From RPQJ01 sp963732415 (GTDB taxonomy: Bacteria > Pseudomonadota > Gammaproteobacteria > Steroidobacterales > Steroidobacteraceae), in the NCBI GenBank assembly GCA_963732415.1, contig CAVSZK010000019.1, positions 558,001 to 622,000 of the forward strand: DNA of 64,000 nucleotides. Reading direction: 5' to 3'. The position numbers were made by a program, and so were the translations under genes. The notes below the pieces were generated by a model. It searched no databases and was not told the DNA's origin. It saw only the letters and a list, made by a program, of their open reading frames with translations. Below are positions 55,945-64,000 of this stretch, piece by piece (positions within the stretch are counted from its first letter, which is position 1; the number at the start of each line of letters is the position of its first letter).

Positions 55945-57690
55945 ATGCTCACCCACCTGCAGATCCGCGACTTCGCTATCGTCGAAGCCGTCGAACTCGA
56001 ACTCGAGCCGGGCTTCACGGCGCTGACCGGCGAAACCGGAGCCGGCAAGTCCATCCTGGTAGACGCATTGCTGCTCGCGGTCGGGGGACGCGCGGACAGC
56101 ACCGCGGTGCGTCATGGCGCCGAGCGAGCCGAGGTCTCCGCCGCATTCGACCTTGGGGAAAACGCCTCTGCCTGCGCCTGGCTCGACGCCCAGTCAATCG
56201 GGCACGAAGGAGAGGCACACCTGCGACGGGTGGTCGCGGCCGACGGCAGGAGTCGTGCATACATCAACGGCCGGACCGTACCGGTGCAGTCACTGCGCGC
56301 ACTGGGCGAGCATCTGGTCGACGTTCACGGCCAGCTCGAGTTCCAGTCGCTCTCGAGGCGTGGTTACCAGCGTGAACTGCTGGATGGCAGTGGCGGCCTG
56401 GCGAAGGAATCGGCCGCGGTGCGCGACGCCTATCGCAACTGGCGGGCGCTGGAACAGCAGCGCGTGGCGCTGCAGGACCAGGGACGCGACCGGGAACATC
56501 GCCTCGAAATGCTCTCGCACTACGTGACGGAACTCGACGCCCTGGACCCGAAGCCGAACGAGGCGTCAGAGCTTGCGGATGAGCGTCGCCGCGTGACCAG
56601 CCTCGGTCGCCTCGTCGAAGGTACGCGGCAGGTCGAGGAGCTGCTGGCCACTGGCGACAACGGCGCGGCCACTGCCATCGCGCGTTCACGGTCACTGCTT
56701 CGGCAGCTTGCCGGCATCGACCCGGCGCTGGCCCCGGCGGCTGACCTGCTCGACGAGGCAGGCATTGCCTGCAGCGAGGCGCTTACGACACTCGGCCGCT
56801 ACTCGCAGTCGCTCGAAGCGGATCCCGCACGGCAGGAACTGGTGGAAGCGCGGCTGGCTGCGCTCGAGGCGGTAGCCCGCAAGCATCGCGTCGGGGTGGA
56901 TGAACTGGCCGCGCTGCGCGAGCGACTGTCGGCGGAGCTGGCGGGGCTCAATTCGTCCGCGGTCGACGCCGCGGAACTCGAGCGGCGCTCGGCGGCAGCC
57001 CTCGATGTCTACGAGTCCGCCGCACGGGCGTTGTCCGGGCGGCGGCGCGACGCGGGCGCAGCGCTCGATCGCAAGGTGACGCGCCTGATGCAGGACCTTG
57101 GCATGCACGGCGGCGGCTTTGAAACCCGGGTCGAGACGACGACGCCGCTCACCCGGGCAGAACACGGAGCGGACGACATCGAGTTCCTGGTGAGCGCCAA
57201 TCCGGGCCAGCCGGCGCGCCCACTGGCCAGGACCGCATCGGGCGGCGAACTTTCGAGGATCAGCCTGGCGCTGCAGGTTGCAACGCTCGACGCGGCACAC
57301 CTTCCCTGCCTGGTGTTCGACGAGGTGGATGCTGGCGTCGGCGGCGCCGTCGCGGAGATGGTGGGGCGGCAACTGCGCGCGCTCTCGACCTCCGGGCAGG
57401 TGCTCTGCGTGACCCACCTGCCGCAGGTCGCCTCGCAGGCGGACCGGCAGGTGCGCGTCGCCAAGCGCGCCTCGGGCGGCGTGACGCGCACTGCGCTCGA
57501 ATTGCTCGACCACGAGGCACGGGTCGAAGAACTGGCGAGGATGCTCGGTGGCGCAAGCGTGACGGATCGCGCGCGCGAACATGCGCGGGAAATGCTCGAG
57601 TCTGGACGGCCGCGCGTCGCCCGGCGCGGCGTCAGCGCTTCTGCCCGCGGTGGGGGCAGTTCTCGCGCACGCAGTGGCCGTGGAGCGTGA
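55945..57690 (+). CDS. recN: DNA repair protein RecN
   Basis: 581 residues. SMC-like ATPase in double-strand-break repair. Walker A TGETGAGKSILVDALLLAVG near residue 30, coiled-coil arms (about 160-360), signature TASGGELSRISLAL and Walker B LVFDEVDAGVGGAVAE. The ATG at 55945 gives the family start MLTHLQIRDFAIVEAV. The last 20 codons (a Gly/Ser/Arg tail) overlap the convergent fur gene by 59 bases. No LexA box is obvious because the gene follows nadK closely. Confidence 0.96.
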   Translation: MLTHLQIRDFAIVEAVELELEPGFTALTGETGAGKSILVDALLLAVGGRADSTAVRHGAERAEVSAAFDLGENASACAWLDAQSIGHEGEAHLRRVVAADGRSRAYINGRTVPVQSLRALGEHLVDVHGQLEFQSLSRRGYQRELLDGSGGLAKESAAVRDAYRNWRALEQQRVALQDQGRDREHRLEMLSHYVTELDALDPKPNEASELADERRRVTSLGRLVEGTRQVEELLATGDNGAATAIARSRSLLRQLAGIDPALAPAADLLDEAGIACSEALTTLGRYSQSLEADPARQELVEARLAALEAVARKHRVGVDELAALRERLSAELAGLNSSAVDAAELERRSAAALDVYESAARALSGRRRDAGAALDRKVTRLMQDLGMHGGGFETRVETTTPLTRAEHGADDIEFLVSANPGQPARPLARTASGGELSRISLALQVATLDAAHLPCLVFDEVDAGVGGAVAEMVGRQLRALSTSGQVLCVTHLPQVASQADRQVRVAKRASGGVTRTALELLDHEARVEELARMLGGASVTDRAREHAREMLESGRPRVARRGVSASARGGGSSRARSGRGA

Positions 57691-58063
57691 GTGAGTGGTC
57701 GCGCAGTTCGAAGCCGAGGCGCTTCGATATCGAGCGCTGCCGTTCCTCGATGCTCTCGTCGGTGAACTCCTCGACCCGGCCGCAGTCAACACAGACGATG
57801 TGGTCGTGATGCTCGCCTTCGTTCAGCTCGAATACCGCGGTTCCGCCCTCGAAGTGATGACGAGTGACGAGGCCCGCCCCCTCGAACTGGGTCAGGACGC
57901 GGTAGACGGTTGCGAGCCCTATGTCCTCGTCCGACTCGATCAGGCGACGATAGACGTCCTCGGCGCTCATGTGCCGCGGCTGACTGCCAGCCAGTATGTC
58001 CAGGATCTTCAGGCGGGGCGTCGTGATCTTGAGGCCGGCCCGGCGAAGCTGCGAGGATTCCAT
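57632..58063 (-). CDS. fur: Ferric uptake regulator Fur
   Basis: 143 residues. The winged helix has LKITTPRLKILDILAGS and DIGLATVYRVLTQFEGAGLV; the dimer domain has the metal site EGEHHDHIVCVDCGRVEEF and a second Cys pair near the end (GHCVRENCPHRG). Represses iron uptake genes when loaded with Fe(II). Divergent from bamE and convergent with recN; the fur and recN coding regions overlap at their 3' ends. Confidence 0.97.
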   Translation of the reverse strand: MESSQLRRAGLKITTPRLKILDILAGSQPRHMSAEDVYRRLIESDEDIGLATVYRVLTQFEGAGLVTRHHFEGGTAVFELNEGEHHDHIVCVDCGRVEEFTDESIEERQRSISKRLGFELRDHSLTLHGHCVRENCPHRGQKR

Positions 58064-58154
58064 CTGTGTCACGACCTCGGGCGTCCGCGCGGGGGCGCGG
58101 TTCCTGTATGATCCGCGGCCATTATCGCTGGCACGGGCCGGCAACTCCACACCG

Positions 58155-58700
58155 ATGCAGCCGATTCATCTAAATTCCAGTCTGCGCCGAACCACGGTCC
58201 TGATCGTTGCCGCCGCGGCTGCCGCCGCCGCTCTATTGTCGAGCGGTTGCGTATACCGGCCGACGATTCAGCAAGGCAACCTGCTGCAGCTCGACGAGAT
58301 CGACCAGATCAAGGTCGGCATGACGCGCAGCCAGGTCCGCTACGTGCTGGGCACGCCGATGGTGTCCGACCCGTTCGAGCCGGACCGCTGGGACTACGTT
58401 TACACGTTGCAGAGAGGCCGCGACAAGCGTGTCGACCGCGCTCACTTCGTCGTACGGTTCGAGGGCGACAAGGTGACCAGCGTCGACAAGCTGGACCTGC
58501 CCGAGGAATCCGACGTCGCCAAGCGCGTCCGGGCGGAGCGCGACAAGAGGGTGGCGGCCGAGGCGGCTGCGGAAGCCGGTGGCGCGAAATCGACCGGGAC
58601 GCCAGCCGCCCCGGTCGGGTCCGACACAGTCGCCGCGCCAGCGCCGGCCCCGGCGTCCGAAACCCTGCCCCCTGCCGTGACGCCGCCCGGCGGCGGTTGA
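58155..58700 (+). CDS. bamE: Outer membrane assembly lipoprotein BamE
   Basis: 181 residues. Signal peptide VLIVAAAAAAAALLSSGC with lipobox, then the SmpA/OmlA fold: YRPTIQQGNLLQ, IKVGMTRSQVRYVLGTPMV, WDYVYTLQRG and VVRFEGDKVTSVD. Supports the BAM complex in inserting outer-membrane proteins. The C-terminal 70 residues are a charged then Ala/Pro-rich tail, absent from E. coli BamE (113 residues). A TATGAT -10-like box lies at 58107-58112. The fur-bamE arrangement is common in gammaproteobacteria. Confidence 0.95.
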   Translation: MQPIHLNSSLRRTTVLIVAAAAAAAALLSSGCVYRPTIQQGNLLQLDEIDQIKVGMTRSQVRYVLGTPMVSDPFEPDRWDYVYTLQRGRDKRVDRAHFVVRFEGDKVTSVDKLDLPEESDVAKRVRAERDKRVAAEAAAEAGGAKSTGTPAAPVGSDTVAAPAPAPASETLPPAVTPPGGG

Positions 58701-58711
58701 CGGGCAAGCCA

Positions 58712-58735
58712 CGCGGCGCTGGCAATTCCGCCGCG
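58712..58735 (+). terminator. Terminator after bamE
   Basis: Stem CGCGGCG / CGCCGCG with a 10-base loop, followed by ACCTGCCTTTTA. Serves bamE and may also act on the convergent rnfH. Confidence 0.5.
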
Positions 58736-58744
58736 ACCTGCCTT

Positions 58745-59071
58745 TTACCGGCCGCGCGCAGGTCCGGTGGGCCCCATCGTCCTGCCCTGGGCGGCTAGCC
58801 TGCGCCTCGCCTCGCGTGGATCCCTCTTGAGCGCCCGGTAGATCTCGACCCGGTCGCCGCCCTTAAGCGGCCGGTCCGGGAGCACCTGTTGGCCGAAAAT
58901 GCCGAGGTCCAGCAAGCGGCCGCAAAGTTCGGGGTGCAGTTCCCGCAGGCCCGACGCCTCGACCGCACCGAGTGCGGTCATCCCCTTGGCAAACAGCACG
59001 CGTACGACATCCTGGCGATCCGGCATTGCGTAGGCGACCTCGACGACCGGCGCCTCCTCAGGCCCCGACAT
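58745..59071 (-). CDS. rnfH: RnfH-family ubiquitin-like protein
   Basis: 108 residues. Small beta-grasp protein: VEVAYAMPDRQDVVRVLFAK, LGIFGQQVLPDRPLKGGDRV and EIYRALKRDPREARRRLA are family hallmarks. Role unknown; usually beside ratA, as here, with a 14-base overlap. The tail is Arg/Gly rich. Confidence 0.93.
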   Translation of the reverse strand: MSGPEEAPVVEVAYAMPDRQDVVRVLFAKGMTALGAVEASGLRELHPELCGRLLDLGIFGQQVLPDRPLKGGDRVEIYRALKRDPREARRRLAAQGRTMGPTGPARGR

Positions 59072-59501
59072 GCTTCTTCCGCGCGCGCGCGATGAACGCG
59101 TCGATGAGGCTGTTACAGCTCTGCTCGAAGGCCTTGCCGAACAGCATCGAAACCACCTGGCTCGCGAATTCGAAGCGCATCTCGAGTTCGATCCGAGTTC
59201 CAGCGGAGCCGATCGGCGTGAACGTCCACCGGCCCTCCAGCAGGCGAAACGGCCCGTCCACGAGGCTCATCGTCATGAACGAAGGGCGCTCGAACGTGTT
59301 GCGCGTCGAGAAACGCTCACGCACGCCGCCCCGCTGCATTTCCAGCGTCGCGAGCAGGTCATGGTCGGATTTGTCGTGCAGGCTCGCGCCGCCCACCCAG
59401 GGCAGGAATTCGGGATAGCGCTCGACATCGATCACGAGGTCGAACATCTGCTCGGGGCTGAAAATCACCAGCGCACTGCGCCGGACTTCGTGTATTGCCA
59501 T
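59058..59501 (-). CDS. ratA: RatA-like START/polyketide-cyclase-fold protein
   Basis: 147 residues from the ATG at 59501. Family motifs: SALVIFSPEQMFDLVIDVER, YPEFLPWVGGA, FTPIGSAGTRIELEMRFEF and LFGKAFEQSCNSLIDAFIAR. Homologues include E. coli RatA, proposed to block 70S assembly, and coenzyme Q-binding Coq10; which activity applies is open. Divergent from smpB. Confidence 0.94.
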   Translation of the reverse strand: MAIHEVRRSALVIFSPEQMFDLVIDVERYPEFLPWVGGASLHDKSDHDLLATLEMQRGGVRERFSTRNTFERPSFMTMSLVDGPFRLLEGRWTFTPIGSAGTRIELEMRFEFASQVVSMLFGKAFEQSCNSLIDAFIARARKKHVGA

Positions 59502-59572
59502 GCTGCGATCCAGAACGCGGCGCAAGTTTATGCGGGACCGCTAGAATGTGCGACCAGCCCGGACGATTCGCC

Positions 59573-60055
59573 ATGGCAGCCCCCAGCAAGGAAAAGAGCA
59601 AGGAACATCCGCCGATCGCGCTGAACAAGCGCGCGCGCCACGAGTATTTCATCGAGGAGAGCACCGAGGCGGGCATGGTGTTGCAGGGCTGGGAGGTGAA
59701 GAGCCTCAGGGCCGGCAAGGCGCAGATCACAGAGGGTTACGTGCTGGTGAAAAACGGCGAAGCCTGGCTGATCGGTGCCCACATCGCGCCACTCAAGACG
59801 ACTTCGACGCACGTCATCGCCGACCCGACCCGTACCCGCAAGCTGCTGTTGCACCGGCGCGAACTCGACAGCTACATCGGTGCCGTGGAGCGCAAGGGGC
59901 ACACGATCGTGCCGCTCAAGCTCTACTGGAAGCACGGCAAGGCGAAGCTGGAAATCGGGCTCGCCAAGGGCAAGCAGGCGCACGACAAGCGTGCGACCGA
60001 AAAAGACCGCGACTGGCAGCGGGAAAAGGCCAGGGTGCTCAGGTCGCGGCGCTGA
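59573..60055 (+). CDS. smpB: SsrA-binding protein SmpB
   Basis: 160 residues. Binds tmRNA and delivers it to stalled ribosomes. Core: LNKRARHEYFIEESTEAGMV, LQGWEVKSLRAGKAQITEGY and RKLLLHRREL; the basic C-terminal tail (DKRATEKDRDWQREKARVL) enters the mRNA channel. A TAGAAT box at 59542-59547 may be its -10. The partner ssrA follows 100 bases downstream. Confidence 0.97.
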   Translation: MAAPSKEKSKEHPPIALNKRARHEYFIEESTEAGMVLQGWEVKSLRAGKAQITEGYVLVKNGEAWLIGAHIAPLKTTSTHVIADPTRTRKLLLHRRELDSYIGAVERKGHTIVPLKLYWKHGKAKLEIGLAKGKQAHDKRATEKDRDWQREKARVLRSRR

Positions 60056-60113
60056 CCACTCGGCGGCTACCAGTGGCAAGTCGCCATTTTCGCGTTGGCC
60101 GCCGACCTTTGCC

Positions 60114-60141
60114 TTGCTTTCCCGCCCCCCGGCCCTACACT
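60114..60141 (+). promoter_or_regulatory. Promoter of ssrA
   Basis: TTGCTT at 60114-60119 and TACACT at 60136-60141, spacing 16 bases. The tmRNA 5' end at 60156 lies 14 bases further on. Confidence 0.6.
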
Positions 60142-60155
60142 AGTGACGTTCATCT

Positions 60156-60510
60156 GGGGGCGACCGGTTTCGACGTGGGTCGCGAAACTCCATGTGCATG
60201 CCGAGGTGCAAGGTTCCTCGTTAAACCGCTTGCAAACAACTAGTTGCCAACGAAGACAACTACGCTCTGGCGGCTTAACCCCGCCTAACCCTCGACTGGC
60301 ATGTGCTTGTGCATCCAGACCCGAGGGACGCGCTCACAAGCTCGCGGGTCCAGTGTGCTGAGGGCTGGCTCGCTAAAATGCACCTGAGCTGGTTGAACGT
60401 CTTCCCTGCCACTCGGGTAGCGTTCGACGAGAAATAAAGAGACGGCTAAGCATGTAGGTCCTGGAACGTAGGGCTTGCGGACGCGGGTTCGATTCCCGCC
60501 GCCTCCACCA
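60156..60510 (+). ncRNA. ssrA: Transfer-messenger RNA (tmRNA)
   Basis: 355 bases. The 5' GGGGGCG pairs with the 3' CGCCTCC next to ACCA, forming the tRNA-like acceptor. GGTTTCGACG near the 5' end and GGTTCGATTCCCGCC near the 3' end are the conserved D-loop-like and T-arm sequences. The tag frame is at 60246-60278 and encodes ANEDNYALAA then TAA. It rescues stalled ribosomes with SmpB, encoded just upstream. Its 3' end is duplicated 77 bases downstream. Confidence 0.97.
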
Positions 60511-60587
60511 CTACGAGGATATCCCGCTGATTTTGCGGGATTTTCCTTTTCTGGGTGGCCGCGGTGATCCAAGGACCGCCTCCACCA
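60499..60587 (+). repeat. Direct repeat of the tmRNA 3' end (attachment-site-like)
   Basis: CCGCCTCCACCA occurs at 60499-60510 (end of ssrA) and again at 60576-60587, directly before the start codon of an integrase fragment. This is the arrangement left by elements that integrate at the 3' end of tmRNA. Confidence 0.7.
60521..60550 (+). terminator. Terminator of ssrA
   Basis: Stem ATCCCGC / GCGGGAT, 7-base loop, then TTTCCTTTT. It lies 10 bases after the tmRNA 3' end. Confidence 0.8.
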
Positions 60588-60755
60588 ATGAATCGGAAAC
60601 AACGCAAACAGGCTTGCCACCTATCGCGGAGCCGGCACGGGACCTATTACTTTCGGGTCGCGGTGCCCGCCAGCCTACGGGGCCCCGAATCGGGCCTGCC
60701 CCGGGAAATTCACCGGTCGTTGGAAACCGAGAGTCGGCGTGAAGCCCTTGTCTGA
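60588..60755 (+). pseudogene. N-terminal remnant of a phage-type integrase
   Basis: Fifty-five codons: MNRKQRKQACHLSRSRHGTY, YFRVAVPASLRGP and REIHRSLETESRREALV. The TYYFRVAVPASLR and EIHRSLETESRREAL strings are the start of the N-terminal domain of tyrosine recombinases of the DUF6538/AlpA-associated kind. The frame ends in TGA long before the catalytic domain. It starts one base after the second copy of the tmRNA end. Confidence 0.7.
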
Positions 60756-60885
60756 GGTCGGCCATGGGGCGTTCAATTTGCACCTTTACGCGTACGCGTC
60801 TTGATCAAATGGGGGACGTTGCCTACCGGCTATCAAGGGAAATCGCTTGTTTCGTGACCGGCTGCTCTCGGCCATAAGCAATGGG

Positions 60886-62263
60886 ATGGACCCCTCCCCA
60901 CTCCTACGGCATCGAGTGCCAGACTGGAGCTGTGAAATCACCAGTCACGGAATGAGGAGGGGTCGTCATGAAGCTTACTCGCGTGGGTGTGGATTTGGCG
61001 AAGCAGGTCTTCCAGGTGCACGGCGTTGATCGCGCAGAGCGTCCGGCGTGGTGCAAGCGGCTGAAGCGCTCGCGCTGGATCGCGGACGTCGAGCGTGACG
61101 TCGAGCCGGGCTGCGAGATCGGCATGGAGGCTTGCGGCGGCGCGCATCACTGGGCCAGGGTTCTGCAGTCGAAGGGCTACCGCGTGAAGCTGATCGCCCC
61201 GCAGTTCGTGAAGCCGTACGTGAAGACGAACAAGACCGATGCGAACGACGCCGAGGCGATCTGCGAGGCGATGGGCCGGCCGAGCATGCGCTTCGTGGCG
61301 GTGAAGACCGTCGAGCAGCAGGATCTGCAGGCGGTGCATCGGGTGCGATCGAGCCTGATCCGGGAACGCACTGCGAAGGCAAACCAGCTGCGCGGACTCG
61401 TCTATGAGTACGGTCTGGTGGCGCCTCGCGAGCTCAGTTCCCTGCGGCGTGCAGTGCCGGAGTGGCTGGAGGATGCCGAGAATGGCCTGACGGTGCGCTT
61501 CCGGTCGCTGCTGGCCGGTCTGTACCGCGACCTGCAGCAACTCGACGAGCGGGTGCGGGAGCTCGATCGGGAGATTGCCGCAATCGTTCGCGAGCACGAG
61601 CCGGTCGGTCGCCTCGAGCAGCTCACGGGGATCGGTCCGCTGACGGCCAGCGCGCTTTACGCCCTCGTGGGCGATGGCCGCCAGTACCGGAGCGGTCGTG
61701 AACTCGCCGTTGCGCTCGGCCTCACGCCGCGTCAGCACAGCTCCGGCGGCAAGGAGAAGCTGTTCGGGATCAGCAAGCGCGGCGACAAGTACGTCCGCAC
61801 GCTGTTGATCCACGGCGCGCGCTCGGCGCTGCGCACGGCGGCCGGCAAGCCGGATCGACTCAATCGCTGGGCGGTGGCCCTGGCCGAGCGATCACATCCG
61901 AACGTCGCGACGGTCGCACTGGCGAACAAGCTGGCCCGGATCGCGTGGGCAATGCTGAGGCACGGAACGAACTACGAACCGGAGCACGTGGCGGCCTGAG
62001 GCCGGGCGTCCCGACTGACCAGAGGAGATCATCCACCGCGATTGCGAGCATCCCGAGTGATGGCGAACAGGTCGAACCGGCGTCGGAATAACCTGGGAAT
62101 GTCCACGGGCGTGAAGCCCGAAGAAGCAATGAGGAGCCGACGCGCGAATAGCCCATCGTGGCCCGACCTCGACTGATCGAGGTCAGACAGAGGCCGGATA
62201 TACGTGAGCAGTCGTACCTTGTCGCCGGAATACGGAGTGCTGGCAAAGTGGGGTGGGGTCCAT
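60886..62263 (+). mobile_element. IS110-family element, IS1111 type, apparently complete
   Basis: About 1378 bases bounded by near-perfect inverted ends: ATGGACCCCTCCCCACT at 60886-60902 and AGTGGGGTGGGGTCCAT at 62247-62263 (16 of 17 match as inverted repeats). One intact transposase gene lies inside. True ends may lie a few bases outside, because IS1111 repeats are subterminal. It sits in the post-ssrA hotspot next to a broken integrase. Confidence 0.85.
60968..61999 (+). CDS. IS110/IS1111-family transposase
   Basis: 343 residues, full family length. The N-terminal RuvC-like DEDD domain has RVGVDLAKQVFQVHGVD (first Asp), GMEACGGAHHWAR (Glu) and KTNKTDANDAEAICEA (later Asp pair). The C-terminal transposase_20 domain has LTGIGPLTASALYALVGD, RELAVALGLTPRQHSSGG and KLFGISKRGDKYVRTLLIHG, including the conserved serine region. 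The start follows AGGAGGGGTC. It looks functional. Confidence 0.95.
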   Translation: MKLTRVGVDLAKQVFQVHGVDRAERPAWCKRLKRSRWIADVERDVEPGCEIGMEACGGAHHWARVLQSKGYRVKLIAPQFVKPYVKTNKTDANDAEAICEAMGRPSMRFVAVKTVEQQDLQAVHRVRSSLIRERTAKANQLRGLVYEYGLVAPRELSSLRRAVPEWLEDAENGLTVRFRSLLAGLYRDLQQLDERVRELDREIAAIVREHEPVGRLEQLTGIGPLTASALYALVGDGRQYRSGRELAVALGLTPRQHSSGGKEKLFGISKRGDKYVRTLLIHGARSALRTAAGKPDRLNRWAVALAERSHPNVATVALANKLARIAWAMLRHGTNYEPEHVAA

Positions 62264-62454
62264 ATACGGACCGTCAAGGGTTCCTTTTGCGTTCCGCATA
62301 GCGGTCACTTGCGACCGGCCACCGCCCCCTTGGTACCAACATCCACTATGTCGATTTCCGCTGCGTCAGCAGATGCTGACCACACGATCAGGTCTCGGCC
62401 GACGGAATGCCTGAGCCTGCTTGTCGGAGCGGAACGCACAAAGGAGGGGCTCTT

Positions 62455-64000
62455 ATGTGGTCGCAGCTCGCGCGCGTCATCGTAATTGGCGTTGCATCGC
62501 TAGCCCTTGTGGCCTGTGGCGGTGGCGGTGGTGGCGGCCACAAGAAGCCGCCTGTGCCGGCCTCGATCACGATCGTGTCGGGGAACGGCCAGACCGGCGT
62601 CGCTGGATCGGCACTGCCCATGGCTCTCAGCGTTTCGGTCAAGGATGGCTCTGGACGAGCGGTTCCGGGGGCATCGGTCAGTTGGACCGTGGTTGCGGGC
62701 GGCGGGTCGGTGACACCCACCACCAGTTCGACCGACAGCACTGGTGTCGCAACGACGACCTGGACGCTTGGTCCCGAGCTCGGTGCAAACCGCGTGGTTG
62801 CAACCTCGGGCACGCTCCCAGCAGTCGCATTTGATGCGGCGGCAACGGCGGCCGTGACGGCCAGCGTCATCGTGACGAGCCCGACGCTGTCGCCCTACGA
62901 GGGCGACACGGTGCAGCTCACCGCAATCGCGCGCGACCAGTTCGGCAATGCGCTGCCGGGCAAAGTGGCGACCTGGAGCAGCTCGAATCCTGCCATCGCC
63001 CCGGTCTCCGCGAGTGGCGTGCTGCAGGCCTGGGGTACCGGAGACGTGACCGTCGTCGCCACCGTGGACGGCGTGCAAGGCCAGCTCGGGCTCGGGCTCA
63101 CCCCGATCCTCATCAGCGTGGCGGTCGGCGCCAAGGAGGTCGTGTTCGACTACACGACTGACCGGTGCGAGGACCTCGATCTTCCGGACCAACCGGCTCG
63201 CTTTGTGCGGGCCGAAGACGGCAGCCTGGTGCTGATCGACGGCAACGCACCGCGTCACTACCTGAGTCGCGGCGCCGACTTCAATTCACTCAGTCGCGAC
63301 TGCAGTCGCGCAGCGCTCGTGTCGGCCGATCTCAGAACTGCCGAGTCATACGAGAACTGGGAATGGCTGTGGGTCGTCTATCGAGTGGGCACTCGTTGGC
63401 ATGCGCTGATTCACAATGAGTTTCACGACGCGATTTCGAGCACATGCCGCGTGGGGGATCCGTCGCCCGGCAACCCGTGCTGGTACAACTCGATTACGTA
63501 TGCGGTGTCCGATGACGGTGGCGGAACATTTGTGAAACCGTCGCCGCCGCAGCACGTCGTAGCGCCCGCTCCCGATATCTGGGTGCCCCCGCCTCCCGGC
63601 GTGCCCTCACCCAGCTATTACTTTGCCGAGGGCTACAGGGCACCAACGAACGTGGTGCGGGCTGGCGACGGCTATTACTACTCGCTGATCGAACTCTTCC
63701 CGTCCAAGTTCTCTGACGGCCGGGGACTTTGTGTCATGCGCACCGACCGGCTCGACGATCCGGCCAGCTGGCGCGCCTGGGATGGCAGCAGCTTCGGCCT
63801 CCGTATGATGAGTCCGTACGTGACTGGCAGCGCAGTACCCATGTGCACATTTCTCAGCAGGCAGATCGATGGCCTGGGCGGCGGGCACATTGTTTACAGC
63901 ACCTACCTGAGCCGATACCTACTGGTGGCTCCGACACCCCGCTGGGTTGATGGTCGGATCGTGTGCGGCTACTTTTTCTCGCTGTCGACCGACCTGATTC
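62455..64000 (+). CDS. Large lipoprotein with bacterial Ig-like repeats (3' partial)
   Basis: An open frame of at least 515 codons with no stop before the right edge. ATG at 62455 has AAGGAGG seven bases upstream. Signal peptide VIVIGVASLALVAC has a lipobox, followed by a Gly-rich and HKKPP linker. Residues about 30-120 and 130-215 look like two bacterial Ig-like domains (SITIVSGNGQTGVAGSALPM and SVIVTSPTLSPYEGDTVQLT). The next part has Trp/Tyr/Cys-rich strings such as YENWEWLWVVYRVG, GNPCWYNSITYAVS and GLCVMRTDRLDDPASWRAWD, perhaps a beta-propeller. Probably a surface protein. Catalytic identity unknown. Confidence 0.8.
   Translation, partial: MWSQLARVIVIGVASLALVACGGGGGGGHKKPPVPASITIVSGNGQTGVAGSALPMALSVSVKDGSGRAVPGASVSWTVVAGGGSVTPTTSSTDSTGVATTTWTLGPELGANRVVATSGTLPAVAFDAAATAAVTASVIVTSPTLSPYEGDTVQLTAIARDQFGNALPGKVATWSSSNPAIAPVSASGVLQAWGTGDVTVVATVDGVQGQLGLGLTPILISVAVGAKEVVFDYTTDRCEDLDLPDQPARFVRAEDGSLVLIDGNAPRHYLSRGADFNSLSRDCSRAALVSADLRTAESYENWEWLWVVYRVGTRWHALIHNEFHDAISSTCRVGDPSPGNPCWYNSITYAVSDDGGGTFVKPSPPQHVVAPAPDIWVPPPPGVPSPSYYFAEGYRAPTNVVRAGDGYYYSLIELFPSKFSDGRGLCVMRTDRLDDPASWRAWDGSSFGLRMMSPYVTGSAVPMCTFLSRQIDGLGGGHIVYSTYLSRYLLVAPTPRWVDGRIVCGYFFSLSTDLI

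Overview
The window is high-GC chromosomal DNA of a gammaproteobacterium. The evidence is gene order rather than one marker. hrcA-grpE-dnaK-dnaJ-dapB-carA-carB-greA runs in one direction. recN, fur, bamE, rnfH, ratA, smpB and ssrA sit beside it. ftsH-folP-glmM-tpiA-secG-tRNA-Leu leads into a 14-gene nuoA-N operon with separate nuoC and nuoD. The tmRNA tag reads ANEDNYALAA, a gammaproteobacterial-type tag. PEP-CTERM proteins and an NdvB-like glucan synthase suggest an environmental, exopolysaccharide-producing lineage; I cannot name the genus.

Layout. (1) About 1-22.3 kb is an accessory zone: lipoproteins, a c-di-GMP enzyme, two intact and one broken PEP-CTERM proteins, a haem-HAMP sensor next to a TIR protein, an orphan sugar transferase, an NdvB-like GH17-GT2 fusion, IS3 and IS21 wrecks, and several decayed duplications. 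(2) At 22.3 kb lies the initiator tRNA gene (tRNA-fMet, minus strand). Its last bases plus its downstream terminator hairpin recur as four partial copies at 8.9, 11.7, 17.2 and 20.6 kb, all in the same orientation, so the zone looks like serial accretion at the 3' end of this tRNA. (3) 22.5-37.3 kb is a hypothetical gene and the complete respiratory complex I operon (minus strand). (4) 37.4-49.9 kb is tRNA-Leu(GAG), secG, tpiA, glmM, folP, ftsH, rlmE, divergent yhbY, greA, carB, carA and dapB. (5) 49.9-54.9 kb is the chaperone cluster dnaJ, dnaK, grpE, hrcA. (6) 55.0-60.5 kb is nadK, recN, fur, bamE, rnfH, ratA, smpB and ssrA. (7) From 60.5 kb the 3' end of ssrA is a second integration hotspot: a repeated tmRNA end, an integrase remnant, a complete IS110/IS1111-type element with matching ends, and a large lipoprotein running off the right edge.

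How the genes work together. The core half encodes energy conservation (complex I), protein quality control (DnaK system, FtsH, SmpB-tmRNA), carbamoyl phosphate, lysine and folate synthesis, envelope assembly (BamE, GlmM, SecG) and iron control (Fur). The accessory half is mostly exported or surface material and signalling. Most novel material is in the accessory half. The most informative signals are the repeated tRNA-fMet/terminator cassettes, and a duplicated segment that still carries a readable relic of the nuoN C-terminus.
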